Shown: positions 33,946 through 43,110 of the stretch, in pieces
How positions within the stretch are numbered: position 1 is the stretch's first letter
Layout: every line of letters starts with the position of its first letter
Source: Methylobacteriaceae bacterium
Lineage (GTDB): Bacteria; Pseudomonadota; Alphaproteobacteria; Rhizobiales; Beijerinckiaceae
DNA: 64,000 bases
Direction of reading: 5' to 3'
NCBI GenBank assembly: GCA_947444195.1
Contig: CANEZL010000016.1
Span: forward strand, 34,121-98,120
Notes under the pieces: generated by a model
The model's database searches: none
What the model was told of the DNA's origin: nothing
Seen by the model: the letters and a program-made list of their open reading frames with translations, nothing else
Translations under genes and position numbers: made by a program

Positions 33946-34715
33946 CGCAGGTCCCCCGTGATCATGTTGCCGAGATAGGCCCGGCGCACCTCGGGATCGT
34001 CGCGCACCACCTCCGGCCGGCCCTCGACCAGGATCTCGCCGGCCCGCATCACCGTGACGGTGTCGCTGATGTTCATCACGATGCCCATGTTGTGCTCGAT
34101 GAACAGCACCGTGTGATCGCGCCCGAGATCGCGGATCAGCGCGGTCATCGCGCCGATATCGTCGGTGCCCATCCCCGAGGTCGGCTCGTCGAGGAGGATC
34201 ACCCGCGGCCGGGCCGCCATCGCCATGCCGACCTCGAGGCGCCGCTGCTGGCCGTGCGAGAGCTCGCCCGCCGGCCGGCCGGCGACGCCCGCGAGATCGA
34301 GGCGCCGGAGGAGCGCGTCCGCGGTGTCGTGGCTCGCATCGCCCTCCGCGACGCGGCGCCAGGGGGCGAGGGCCGCCCAGGGGGTGCGGCCTTGGGCTGC
34401 GAGCCGGAGGTTCTCGCGCACGCTCAGCGTCGCGAACAGGCTCGTGACCTGGAAGGAGCGCGCGAGGCCGAGGCGGACCCGGTCGTCGTCGCGGGTGCGG
34501 GTGATGTCCTGCCCGTTCAGGGTGATCCGCCCGGTCGCCGCGCGGATCCGGCCGGTGAGCGCGTGGAACAGGGTGGTCTTGCCGGCCCCGTTCGGCCCGA
34601 TGATGGCGTGGACGCTGTTGGCGCGCACCTGCAGGGTGACGTCCTTGAGCGCGACGAAGCTGCCGTAGCGGACGCCGAGGCCCTCGGCGGAGAGCGCGGG
34701 CTCGGGTGTCGTCAC
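33942..34715 (-). CDS. livG: ABC transporter ATPase, LivG type
   Basis: 257 aa from a GTG that overlaps the livM stop (GTGA). Walker A GPNGAGKTTLFHALTG (~38), signature LSHGQQRRLEVGMAMA (here SHGQ instead of the usual SGGQ, a common LivG variant), Walker B VILLDEPTSGMG and LFIEHNM switch. The longer insertion between Walker A and signature (~90-135) is the LivG mark. It is the partner of LivF in the importer. Confidence 0.9.
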   Translation of the reverse strand: MTTPEPALSAEGLGVRYGSFVALKDVTLQVRANSVHAIIGPNGAGKTTLFHALTGRIRAATGRITLNGQDITRTRDDDRVRLGLARSFQVTSLFATLSVRENLRLAAQGRTPWAALAPWRRVAEGDASHDTADALLRRLDLAGVAGRPAGELSHGQQRRLEVGMAMAARPRVILLDEPTSGMGTDDIGAMTALIRDLGRDHTVLFIEHNMGIVMNISDTVTVMRAGEILVEGRPEVVRDDPEVRRAYLGNMITGDLR

Positions 34716-35710
34716 GGGCGGCCCTCCTCGGTGACGGCGGCATCGGCCGGCCGCGCGGCCTCGGGCGCCGGAGACCGCGTCATGGCCGCCGCGGCCCGCT
34801 CGATCAGGCCCCAGAGGCCGCGCTGCATGAACAGGGCGATGGCGACGAGCAGGGCGCCGAGGAGCAGGAGCCAGCGCGGCCAGATCGCCGAGAGGAGGTC
34901 GCCGGCGATCAGGTAGAAGGCCGCGCCGAGAACCGAGGCGAACAGGTTCGCGGTCCCGCCGATGATCGTCATGATCAGCAGCGTCTCGCTGGTGTGGTAC
35001 TCGATGTTGGAGAGCGGCGCGACGCCGATCAGCATGGCGTGGAGCGCCCCCGCGAGCGCGGTGACGGCGCCCGAGATCGCGAAGGCCGCCACCTTGAAGG
35101 CGCGCACCGGGAAGCCGATGGCGCTCGCCCGCGCCTCGTTGTCGCGGATCGCGAGAAGCGTGCGCCCGAAGGTGGAGAGCGCGACCCGCTGGAGCAGCGC
35201 GAAGAGCACGAGGAAGAGCACCGCGACATAGGCGTAGTAGGCCCATGGACCGCCGAGCACCCGCTCCCCGATGCGCGGGCGCGGGATGTTGAGCAGGCCG
35301 TTGTCGCCCCCCGTCAGGTCGCTGGAGGTGTAGGCGAGGAAGTAGAACAGCTGCGAGAAGGCGAGCGTCAGCATCACGAAGTAGACGCCCTGCCGCCGGA
35401 TGGAGAGCCAGCCGACCGCCGTGGCGGTGCCGGCCCCGACGAGGGCGACGAGGGGCAGCATCGCGGCCGCGGGCAGATCCGCGCGCAGGAGCAGGAGACC
35501 GGCCGCGTAGGAGCCGAGCCCGAAGAAGATCCCCTGGCCGAAGGAGAGCAGCCCCGTATAGCCGAGGAGCAGGTTGCAGGCGGCGGCGGCGAGACCGAAG
35601 ATCAGGATCTCGCTGGCGAGCGTGCCGGAGCGCAGCACGAGGGGCAGGACCAGAACGGTCACCACGGCCAGCGCGAAATGGACGAGGGGACGTTCGAGGA
35701 GACGGGTCAT
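34712..35710 (-). CDS. livM: ABC transporter permease, LivM type
   Basis: 332 aa with eight to ten membrane helices. The conserved permease loop is TFGRTLLAIRDNEARASAIGFPV, near residue 190, the coupling helix that meets the ATPases. GYTGLLSFGQGIFFGLGSY (~50) is another LivM hallmark. The C-terminal residues after the last helix are Ala/Pro-rich. It forms the membrane channel with LivH; twelve bases separate the two genes. Confidence 0.9.
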   Translation of the reverse strand: MTRLLERPLVHFALAVVTVLVLPLVLRSGTLASEILIFGLAAAACNLLLGYTGLLSFGQGIFFGLGSYAAGLLLLRADLPAAAMLPLVALVGAGTATAVGWLSIRRQGVYFVMLTLAFSQLFYFLAYTSSDLTGGDNGLLNIPRPRIGERVLGGPWAYYAYVAVLFLVLFALLQRVALSTFGRTLLAIRDNEARASAIGFPVRAFKVAAFAISGAVTALAGALHAMLIGVAPLSNIEYHTSETLLIMTIIGGTANLFASVLGAAFYLIAGDLLSAIWPRWLLLLGALLVAIALFMQRGLWGLIERAAAAMTRSPAPEAARPADAAVTEEGRP

Positions 35711-35722
35711 CGCTCTATCCCC

Positions 35723-36577
35723 TCAGGCGCGTCCGAACAGGCCGCGCGGCATCATGACGATGATCCCCGCCATGCCGAGATAGATCACGAGGCGCGCGCC
35801 CTCCGGCCAGAGCGTCGCCATCAGGCTCTGGGCGATGCCGACCGCGAGCCCGGCGGCGAGCGCCCCGGCGTAGCTGCCCATGCCGCCGATCACCACCACG
35901 ACGAAGGCCACGCTCAGCGCCTCGACGCTCATGAACGGATCGACCCCGCGGATCGGGGCGGCCAGCGCCCCCGCGAGCCCCGCGAGCCCGGCGCCGAGGC
36001 CGAACACCGCGGTGTTGATGCGCCGCGTGTCGTAGCCCAGCAGCGCCATGTCCTCGGGCGATTCCGAGCCCGCCCGCACGATCGCCCCGAGCCGCGTGCC
36101 CTCCAGCAGCCACCACAGGGCGCCGGCGAGCACGGCCGTCAGCCCGATCACGAAGAGGCGGTATTCCGGATAGATGAAGTCCCCGAGGATGACGACGCCC
36201 GACAGCCCGTCGGGGGCCGGAAGGTTGCCGCCGATCGGACCCCACACGATGATGACGATCTCCTGCACCGCCAGGGCGAGGCCGACGGTGGCGAGGATGT
36301 GGAAGGTGTGGGCCTGGGCGTAGATCCGGCGCAGCAGGATCGCCTCGGTGAGCGCGGCGAGCGCACCCACGCAGAGGCAGGCGAGCGGGAGCGCCAGCCA
36401 GAAGCTCACCCCGCGCCCGACCATCTCGTAGGCCAGGTAGGCGCCGAGCATGTAGAAGGCGCCGTGCGCGAAGTTCACGAACTGCAGCAGCCCGAAGATG
36501 ACGCTCAATCCCACCGCGAGCAGGAAGTAGAGCATCCCCAGGCCGATGCCGTTGAGGATCTGGAGCAGGTAGGTCAC
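35723..36577 (-). CDS. livH: ABC transporter permease, LivH type
   Basis: 284 aa, about eight membrane helices. MTYLLQILNGIGLGMLYFL and FGLLQFVNFAHGAFYMLGAY are the standard LivH N-terminus. The coupling-helix segment LGAIVRAGSESPEDMALLGYD is near residue 190. It lies 43 bases after the binding-protein gene in the order K-H-M-G-F. Confidence 0.9.
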   Translation of the reverse strand: MTYLLQILNGIGLGMLYFLLAVGLSVIFGLLQFVNFAHGAFYMLGAYLAYEMVGRGVSFWLALPLACLCVGALAALTEAILLRRIYAQAHTFHILATVGLALAVQEIVIIVWGPIGGNLPAPDGLSGVVILGDFIYPEYRLFVIGLTAVLAGALWWLLEGTRLGAIVRAGSESPEDMALLGYDTRRINTAVFGLGAGLAGLAGALAAPIRGVDPFMSVEALSVAFVVVVIGGMGSYAGALAAGLAVGIAQSLMATLWPEGARLVIYLGMAGIIVMMPRGLFGRA

Positions 36578-36620
36578 GCGAGCCTCCGCGCCGGTGGAGC
36601 CGATCCGTCGCGCAGGGGCC

Positions 36621-37826
36621 TCAGGCCATCTTGCAGCCGGCCGCCTCCGGCGAGAGGAACGACTTGCCGGAGCTGACGATGTCCACGAAGTCGTCCTTGT
36701 CGGCCATGGCCGACTTGGCCTTCCCCTTCAGCAGGTAGTAGTTCTTGATGACCTGATGGTCGGCGGCGCGGATCTCCTCCTCGCCGGTGAGGCCCGCATA
36801 GGTCATCCCTTCGAGCACCTTGGCCACCGCCGGCCCCTCGGCGGAGCCGGCCTTGGCGGCCCCGTCGAGGAGGAGCTTGGTGAGCAGGTAGGAGCCGGCG
36901 AAGGAGTAGTTCGGGCTGAACTTGGCTTTCTCCCGCACCTTGGCGACGAAGGCCTTGTTCATCGGCGAATCGATGCCGTGCCAGTACTGCGCGCCGAAAT
37001 AGATGCCCTCGCAGAGATCCGGGCCCAGCGCCTCGAACTGCTCCAGGCCGGACGCCCAAGCGAGCACGATCGTCATGCGCTTCTTCAGGCCGAAGCTCAC
37101 CGCCTGCCGCAGGGTGTCGGAGGATTGTGAGCCGAAGCTCAGGATCAGCAGCACGTCCGGCTTGGCGGCGATGGCGTTGGTCAGGTAGCCGCTGAACTCC
37201 TTCTCGGCGAGCGCGTGGTAGCTGTTGCCCACATGCTCGATGCCCTTCTCTTGGAACACCGCCTTGGCGGCGCCGAGGAGGCCCTCGCCGAAGACGTATT
37301 GCGGCGTGATCGTGTACCAGCGCTTGGCCTGCGGCATCTGCTCGATCAGCGGGCGCACGGTCTGGGCGATCGCCCCGTGGGTGGGCACGCTCCAGCGGAA
37401 GGTGCCGCGGTTGCACTCCGTGCCGGTGATCTCGTCGGCGCCCGCCGTCGTGAAGAACACGCCGCCGCCGTTCGTCACCTCCTTGCCCATTACGAGGGCT
37501 TCCGAGGACAGGATCCCGCCGGCGAAGAGCCGGGTGCCCTCGGCCAGGGCCTCCTGGACGCGCCGCGCCGCCGTTGCCGGCTTGCCCTCCGTGTCGAGAT
37601 CGCGCGCCACCACCTTGCGGCCGAGCACGGTGCCGGCCTCCTCGGCCGCGAATGCGGCCCCGAGCGCCGCGAACTTCCCATTCGCCGCGAAGGCCCCCGA
37701 CATCGGCAGGGGCGCCCCCACCGTCAGGGCGCCGTCCGCGGCCCAGGCTCCCCGCAGGAGCGGCGGGGCGCCGAGCGTGCCGGCGACGAGAGCGGTCTGC
37801 GTCAGGAATGCACGACGATTCAGCAA
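36621..37826 (-). CDS. livK: Periplasmic substrate-binding protein of the Liv-type importer
   Basis: 401 aa from a TTG at 37826 with a GGAGG site five bases upstream; no ATG gives a proper leader. The leader LLNRRAFLTQTALVAG has twin Arg and could be a Tat or Sec signal, cleaved near AWA-AD. The mature part is a type I periplasmic-binding fold: LTVGAPLPMSGAFAANG, RVQEALAEGTRLFAGGILSS and KRWYTITPQYVFGEG are typical of Leu/Ile/Val- or amide-binding relatives. The ligand is unknown. The linked peptidase gene suggests a small peptide or amide. Confidence 0.88.
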   Translation of the reverse strand: MLNRRAFLTQTALVAGTLGAPPLLRGAWAADGALTVGAPLPMSGAFAANGKFAALGAAFAAEEAGTVLGRKVVARDLDTEGKPATAARRVQEALAEGTRLFAGGILSSEALVMGKEVTNGGGVFFTTAGADEITGTECNRGTFRWSVPTHGAIAQTVRPLIEQMPQAKRWYTITPQYVFGEGLLGAAKAVFQEKGIEHVGNSYHALAEKEFSGYLTNAIAAKPDVLLILSFGSQSSDTLRQAVSFGLKKRMTIVLAWASGLEQFEALGPDLCEGIYFGAQYWHGIDSPMNKAFVAKVREKAKFSPNYSFAGSYLLTKLLLDGAAKAGSAEGPAVAKVLEGMTYAGLTGEEEIRAADHQVIKNYYLLKGKAKSAMADKDDFVDIVSSGKSFLSPEAAGCKMA

Positions 37827-38203
37827 GGCGGCCTCCGCACGACGTTCGGTCGAATCATCCGAACTATACGCATCGTTTGTGCCGTGGATACGGAGCCGGC
37901 GTGAGAAAATCCGGCGGCCTGTCACCGGCCGTCCATCCGACGCGGTGCCGGGAGCGGACGGCTCCGCGCCGTCGGGAAGTCCCAAACCTCGCAGGCATGC
38001 CCCCACCGGCATGACGGTGGTTACCGCGCGCGCGGAGGAATCATGGAAGGGAGGTCATCGAAGCGGTGGAGCGTTGCGGGCCGTATGACGAGCGCGAAGC
38101 CGGCGCGCGGAGACCGCCCTGTTCGCCAGCGGTCTCCTTCATGGTTTTTCACCGAGGCGGACGGCGCCTCGGGTCGTTCTTCGGTGGTCGAGGCCGACCG
38201 AAA
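37827..38203. other. Intergenic region upstream of the import operon
   Basis: This gap holds the minus-strand promoter of livK (AT-richer stretch ~37850-37895, CGAACTATACGCATCG). Small open frames on the plus strand (for example at 38043) lack ribosome sites and conserved features. I see nothing else. Confidence 0.4.
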
Positions 38204-38233
38204 CCATGTCCGACCGGGTTGCATCGGACATGG
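38204..38233 (-). terminator. Terminator of the glycosyltransferase genes
   Basis: CCATGTCCGA (38204-38213) pairs perfectly with TCGGACATGG (38224-38233), 13 bases beyond the stop of the minus-strand glycosyltransferase. In that direction it is followed by TTTCGG. Confidence 0.7.
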
Positions 38234-38245
38234 TCGCAGACAGCC

Positions 38246-40411
38246 TCAAGGCGTCGGATTGCGACCCTCGGCACGACCGTAGAGCACGTAGTGGAACAAC
38301 GGCTCCATACGAGAATTACGAACATCCTCGTTCGTCAGATAGTAGTCACGGGCATTGAAGTGCGGTCCGGGGCTACGCAGCTCGCGGCTTCCATGCATCA
38401 CGAAATGCTCCAAGGCACCTGCATTGTCTCGCGCTACATCGGGATAGGTCGTCAGATACCAAGCCGAGTCGAACAGACCGGATTTTAGAACGAACTCGGT
38501 TCGCGCGCGGACCTTCTTGCGCTTCTTCACGCTTTTTCCGCGGAGTATTTCCAGCGGGGAGAGCTTGATGTTGTTGATGCCGTCCTTGTTCGGTTTCGTG
38601 GAAAAGATCAGCTGCTCTTCGATATGGGTACGCACCCTCTGCGTCTCGGCAAGGCGATCGCGCAGCTGATCGAGTTCCCTGTTCTGATCCACGGTGATTC
38701 CGTGAAGGATTTCGATATCGCGATCCCTTGCCTCGACGTCCCGGCGAAAGTGCTCGACCTCGCCATGCAGGCGCTTGGCTGTGCGGCCGTGATCCTCCAG
38801 CCCATCGTTGAGGCGACCGATCTCCTCGTCCCGACCGCGAAGCTGCTCCCGAAACTGCTGGTTCTCGTCCTTCAGGTGAAAAGCCCACTTTTCATGGGAA
38901 TTCAGCTCTTTGTGCCTGTTGCGAAGCTTGTCGATCGAATCGCAGGCGAAGATATACGGATGATCGCAGAGACGCTCCATGATGCGCGCGTAATTTTCGT
39001 CCCATTCTGTCTGTGTGTGGTCCGTGCGCGAGCTGTAGGCCTTGTTCCACCAGCGGTAGATGCAGGTGATTTCCTCGATGCTGCCAGCGCCGACCATGGA
39101 TGTGCAGCGGACGATGTATTCCCAATCCTCGGTCGTGGTCAGCGTCTCGTCGAATTTCTGATGCAACTCGCTGAACACGTAGCGCGGGAAGGCCACAGAG
39201 ACGGGGGGCGTCACGTTGCCGTGCAGATGCTGCATATGGTCATAGAGGCGGCCGTACTCGTCGTGCATTCCACTCACGGCCCGCGACGCGCGCAGGCCGT
39301 TGACCGTGACTTCCTCGTATTCCTGCCGTACGGAGGCCGCGCGGAGCATGCGTCCGGGGGTGCGCAACGCTTGCTCGCGGAAGGCTTCGATCCAGTTGGC
39401 GAAGACGATGTCGTCGTCGTCGAGAATCGATACGTAATGCCCGCGCGCGGCCTCGAAACCGGCATTGATCGGACGCGTGCGATTGCCGCCTCGGACCGGG
39501 ACAACGCGGATGCGCGCGCGGTAAGCCGGGATCTGCGCCTCGATCAGGGCGGTCAACTGGGCTTGCGCGGCCGTGTCGAGGTTGTGGGCGACGATGATGT
39601 GCTCGAAATCGTCGCATTCCTGAGCCGAGAGGCAGCAGAACACGTCCGTGAGGGTGTGGAAGCGTTTGCCGTGCGTGCGCGTCACGATGCTGAGGAACGG
39701 AACGGCGGCATCGGGCTCGCGAACCGGAGCGAGATCCGTCTGGGCGACGAGGAGGTGCTGGCCGGCGCGCCCGTCGCCCCCCGAGGCCAACCGCAGCACT
39801 TGGCCGAGGCTCGTCGCGAAGGCGGCCATGCCCATAGAGCCGTTGGGCAGGGCGCCGTCCTTCGTCCGATGCTCGATCCGGAAGGGCTTCGCTACGCCCA
39901 GGGCGGCGAGGGCGATGTTCTGCTCGCGCAACCATTGTTCCGTCGCCGCATCGGAGAGGTGTCCCTCGCTCACAGCGCCGATCACGACGAGCTGGATTGG
40001 CGCGAACCGGCTCCGCAGGTTCGCGAGTTGCGATGCCAGGGCACTGGCGTCGAAATTCGCGGCGCTCACGAGAAGGGTCAGGGCCATGTAACGGCCGCCG
40101 TCCCAACCGCCCAGGAGCTCGACCTTGTCCCAGAGATTGTCGCGCTTGGCCTGGTAGCTAGAGAGGATCCTGCGCGACGGGCCAGAATCACCCGGTTCCC
40201 GCATTCCGCCGACGGTGATCGCGATCGTGAACCGATCCTCGTCCGACCCGACCAGCCGCGAGTCCACGACACACACCATCGGGCGACCCGCCTGATCCCG
40301 ATCGCTCGGCGCGAGCTGCTCGAGCGTAACAAGCACGCCATCGTCGGAGTTCTTGATCAACTGTGACATGAGGCGCCGATCTTCTTGGTCTTGCGGGTTG
40401 ATTGAAGCCAT
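38246..40411 (-). CDS. Large family-2 glycosyltransferase with coiled coil and C-terminal repeat domain
   Basis: 721 aa from the ATG at 40411. Residues ~1-220 are an unassigned N-terminal domain. The GT-A catalytic domain spans ~225-450: FLSIVTRTHGKR, RTRPINAGFEAARGHYVSILDDDD (nucleotide-sugar and DDD metal site) and TTTEDWEYIVRC. A charged coiled coil follows (~490-600, KDENQQFREQLRGRDEEIGR). The end (~640-721) carries two units of the YLTTYPDVA...G...HFVMHGSREL type, a module often found after bacterial glycosyltransferases. It probably builds a surface glycan. GC content is lower than in neighbouring housekeeping genes. Confidence 0.85.
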   Translation of the reverse strand: MASINPQDQEDRRLMSQLIKNSDDGVLVTLEQLAPSDRDQAGRPMVCVVDSRLVGSDEDRFTIAITVGGMREPGDSGPSRRILSSYQAKRDNLWDKVELLGGWDGGRYMALTLLVSAANFDASALASQLANLRSRFAPIQLVVIGAVSEGHLSDAATEQWLREQNIALAALGVAKPFRIEHRTKDGALPNGSMGMAAFATSLGQVLRLASGGDGRAGQHLLVAQTDLAPVREPDAAVPFLSIVTRTHGKRFHTLTDVFCCLSAQECDDFEHIIVAHNLDTAAQAQLTALIEAQIPAYRARIRVVPVRGGNRTRPINAGFEAARGHYVSILDDDDIVFANWIEAFREQALRTPGRMLRAASVRQEYEEVTVNGLRASRAVSGMHDEYGRLYDHMQHLHGNVTPPVSVAFPRYVFSELHQKFDETLTTTEDWEYIVRCTSMVGAGSIEEITCIYRWWNKAYSSRTDHTQTEWDENYARIMERLCDHPYIFACDSIDKLRNRHKELNSHEKWAFHLKDENQQFREQLRGRDEEIGRLNDGLEDHGRTAKRLHGEVEHFRRDVEARDRDIEILHGITVDQNRELDQLRDRLAETQRVRTHIEEQLIFSTKPNKDGINNIKLSPLEILRGKSVKKRKKVRARTEFVLKSGLFDSAWYLTTYPDVARDNAGALEHFVMHGSRELRSPGPHFNARDYYLTNEDVRNSRMEPLFHYVLYGRAEGRNPTP

Positions 40412-40448
40412 TCCAGACCGTCCAGGCAGGCCGTCTCGGGATCGGACC

Positions 40449-41363
40449 CTAGAGGGCGAACCTGTGCTTGGCGTAGAGGTCGCCCTCGAAGACCGAGATC
40501 TTATGATCCGGATCAAGCGGGGTGGGGATCTTCCCGGATTCGACACGTTTGCGGTACTCGAGCGCTGCCTTTCCGAAGATGTCGCCGCCGGTCCGCTCGC
40601 AGAACTCCAGAAGCTCCCGTACCCGATCCGGGCGAGACCATTTGTGCGCCATCAGGATGGCGGCCTCGATGGAGTAATATTGCTCCGCCTTGGACGGTTG
40701 CCAATTGGCTTGTCTGCCCAGGCGCTTGTCGTGGAACACGACCGCCGCAGGCTGGAAGATGACCTTCTTGCCAATGAGGCGCAGCCTCCAGGAAAAATCC
40801 AAGTCGTCGCAGTACAGGAAGAACGTGGCCGCGTCGAAGCCGTCGAGCTGACGAAAGAGCCGTACCGGGATCATGGCGCAGGCCGTGGTGGCCCATGGCG
40901 TCTCGCCCGTGACGGGATCGTATTCCTTCGGATGCTCGATCGGGAGTTGCCGGGCCTCAGCCATCCCGCAATCGGGATCGTTGAAACAACCGGCCAGGGC
41001 GGTGAGATAGGACGGCTCGCCGACAACGTCCGGATTCTGGATCAGAACGAAACCGTCATCGAGATCGGCTCCGAGCAGGTTGTGCCCCTGTGCGGAGCCG
41101 AGATTGCGTCCGAAAAAGCGGTACTTGAAACGAATCGGTCCGAGCAACTCGGTAATCTCGGCTTGGACCTCGTCGTCCAAACACTTCTCCGCCGAACAGT
41201 CTCCGTAAGCCAAGGTGACCTCGCAAGACTTTTGGCTCGCGAGCCTGTCGACGGCACGTCGGACACCGGCGGCTGCGCGAATGATATGCCTCGGATCATT
41301 GTGGAACAGCACGCTCTGGATTTGTAATTTCAAAATCCGCTCCACCCGAATATAATTCCGCAA
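40449..41363 (-). CDS. Family-2 glycosyltransferase, rhamnosyltransferase-like
   Basis: 304 aa. Typical GT2 features: GRNLGSAQGHNLL, FVLIQNPDVV (the DxD-equivalent), AEARQLPIEHPK and FFLYCDDLDFSWRLRLIGKKV, the acceptor-site Asp pair of WbbL-like rhamnosyltransferases. No membrane helix, so a cytoplasmic enzyme acting at the membrane surface. It lies 37 bases upstream of the large glycosyltransferase, so the two are co-transcribed. The sugar donor cannot be inferred. The ATG at 41363 comes with AT-rich upstream sequence. Confidence 0.85.
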   Translation of the reverse strand: MRNYIRVERILKLQIQSVLFHNDPRHIIRAAAGVRRAVDRLASQKSCEVTLAYGDCSAEKCLDDEVQAEITELLGPIRFKYRFFGRNLGSAQGHNLLGADLDDGFVLIQNPDVVGEPSYLTALAGCFNDPDCGMAEARQLPIEHPKEYDPVTGETPWATTACAMIPVRLFRQLDGFDAATFFLYCDDLDFSWRLRLIGKKVIFQPAAVVFHDKRLGRQANWQPSKAEQYYSIEAAILMAHKWSRPDRVRELLEFCERTGGDIFGKAALEYRKRVESGKIPTPLDPDHKISVFEGDLYAKHRFAL

Positions 41364-41983
41364 GCCAGCTAACGATCGACCCCTCGGGCACTGTCCGAGT
41401 GTGCTGCGACCAGCACACGGGCTTCTCTTTAGTGGAATTCCGGGCGTACCTAAAACAGCGCCGCCCTCCGAGGCAAGTCACCGTTCGGCCACGGAAGCTG
41501 AGAATCGGCGGATGCTGTTCTGGCAGCTTTCGCCGCCCCCGTATCGGCCCGGCACAGCGGTTCATTTGTGCCATCGCCTCCCCACATCACTCGGAAGATG
41601 TGATCCGTGAACAGGTGTTATATCGCTGAAGTTTGCGTGCTGACCGCCCGATCCCCGTCGTTCCCTTCTCTGATGTCCCGGCCTTTCCGGAAGGTCCGCG
41701 CCGCCGCACTTCGCCTCGGACCCGGCGCCTGATCGAAGGTCAGCTTAATCGTCTCGACGTCGGCGGGAAGGCCGAACAGCCGGTCTCCTGCCTCGATGCG
41801 CTCGCGAATGCCGCTGACCTTGCGGGCTGTAGGAACGACACGCGGACGCAGATCGGCCGACGGAGTCGATGACATCGACGCTGGCGTACGCCCGGCCTGT
41901 CAGGTCGGCAGACCTTTAGTCTTGCTTGGAGCGGGCTCGAAGCCGCGCCGTCATCCCGCGCGGTCGGAAGACCTATGCCGCGC
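41364..41983. other. 620-base region without a supportable gene
   Basis: The first part (41364-41400) is AT-rich and probably carries the promoter of the glycosyltransferase pair. Several short open frames occur (for example minus 41618-41875 and plus 41399-41629), but none has a ribosome site, conserved motif or the codon bias of the neighbours. The base composition is intermediate, which fits degraded DNA at the edge of an acquired block. Confidence 0.45.
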
Positions 41984-43096
41984 TCAAGCCCGAAGCTCGT
42001 CCTCGAGGAAGGCGCGAACCGCGGCGCGCTCGATGCCCGGGGCGATGAAGCTCCGGCCGATGCCGCGGGCGAGGATGAAGGTGAGCGCGCCGTCGCGCAC
42101 CTTCTTGTCCTGCGCCATGGCGTCGAGGAGCGCGTCGGCGTCCCCGCATCCGCCGGGCACCGCGGCGAGCCGGGTCGGCAGGCCGGCGAGGGCGAGGTGG
42201 TTGGCGACGCGCCCGGCCTCCTGGCCGGAGCAGAAGCCGAGCCGGGCCGAGAAGCGGAAGGCCAGCGCCAGGCCGATGGCGACGCCCTCGCCGTGGACGA
42301 GGCGGTCCGAATCGTAGCCGGTCAGGCGTTCCAGGGCGTGGCCGAAGGTGTGCCCGAGGTTCAGCAGCGCCCGCTCGCCGTCCTCGCGCTCGTCGCGCAC
42401 CACCACGCCGGCCTTGGCGCGGCAGCAGATCGCCACCGCCTCGTCGCGCTCCGGGCCACCGGCGAAGATGCCCCGCCAGTTCCCCTCGCACCAGTCGAAG
42501 AAGCCGGGATCGTCGATGAGGCCGTACTTCGCCACCTCCGCGTAGCCCGCCCGCATCTCGCGCTCCGAGAGCGTGTCGAGGGCGGCGGTGTCGGCGAGGA
42601 CGAGGCGGGGCTGGTGGAAGGCGCCGATGAGGTTCTTGCCCAGCGGCGCGTTGATCCCGGTCTTGCCGCCGACCGAGGAATCCACCTGCGCCAGCAGGGT
42701 GGTGGGCACCTGCAGGAAGCGCACGCCGCGCCGCAGGGTGGCCGCCGCGAAGCCTGCCAGATCGCCGACCACGCCGCCGCCGAGGGCCACGACGAGGTCG
42801 CCCCGCTCGATCTTCAGGCCGAGCAGCCCGTCGCAGACGGCGGCGTAGCAGGCGTAGGATTTCGAGGCCTCCCCCGGCGGCACCGCGATCAGCCCGCAGC
42901 GCAGGCCCGCCGCTTCAAGGCTGGCGCGGACGCGCGCCCCGTAGAGGCCGGCCACGGTCTCGTCGGTGACGATGCCGGCGGCCCGCGCGCCGAGGGCGGC
43001 GGCCCGGGCGCCGACCGCGTCCACGAGGCCGCGCCCGATCAGGATGTCGTAGGCGCGGCCCGCATCGAGGGGTACGTGGACGGTGAGGTGCGACAT
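41984..43096 (-). CDS. aroB: 3-dehydroquinate synthase
   Basis: 370 aa. NAD-binding region VVALGGGVVGDLAGFAAAT (~100), followed by RGVRFLQVPTTLLAQVDSSVGGKTGIN, the AroB signature, and zinc-ligand motifs LGHTFGHALE (~255) and HGEGVAIG. It converts DAHP to 3-dehydroquinate in the shikimate pathway. It follows aroK by 14 bases, an arrangement common in alphaproteobacteria. Confidence 0.97.
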   Translation of the reverse strand: MSHLTVHVPLDAGRAYDILIGRGLVDAVGARAAALGARAAGIVTDETVAGLYGARVRASLEAAGLRCGLIAVPPGEASKSYACYAAVCDGLLGLKIERGDLVVALGGGVVGDLAGFAAATLRRGVRFLQVPTTLLAQVDSSVGGKTGINAPLGKNLIGAFHQPRLVLADTAALDTLSEREMRAGYAEVAKYGLIDDPGFFDWCEGNWRGIFAGGPERDEAVAICCRAKAGVVVRDEREDGERALLNLGHTFGHALERLTGYDSDRLVHGEGVAIGLALAFRFSARLGFCSGQEAGRVANHLALAGLPTRLAAVPGGCGDADALLDAMAQDKKVRDGALTFILARGIGRSFIAPGIERAAVRAFLEDELRA

Positions 43097-43110
43097 GGCG
43101 GCTGGTTCGG

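Noticed and set aside
38043..38282. A 79-codon plus-strand frame running into the terminator hairpin
   Set aside because: It crosses the terminator and the 3' end of the glycosyltransferase gene and has no conserved feature.
41618..41875. An 85-codon minus-strand frame in the 620-base gap
   Set aside because: No ribosome site, no similarity I recognise, and overlapping frames of similar length on the other strand.
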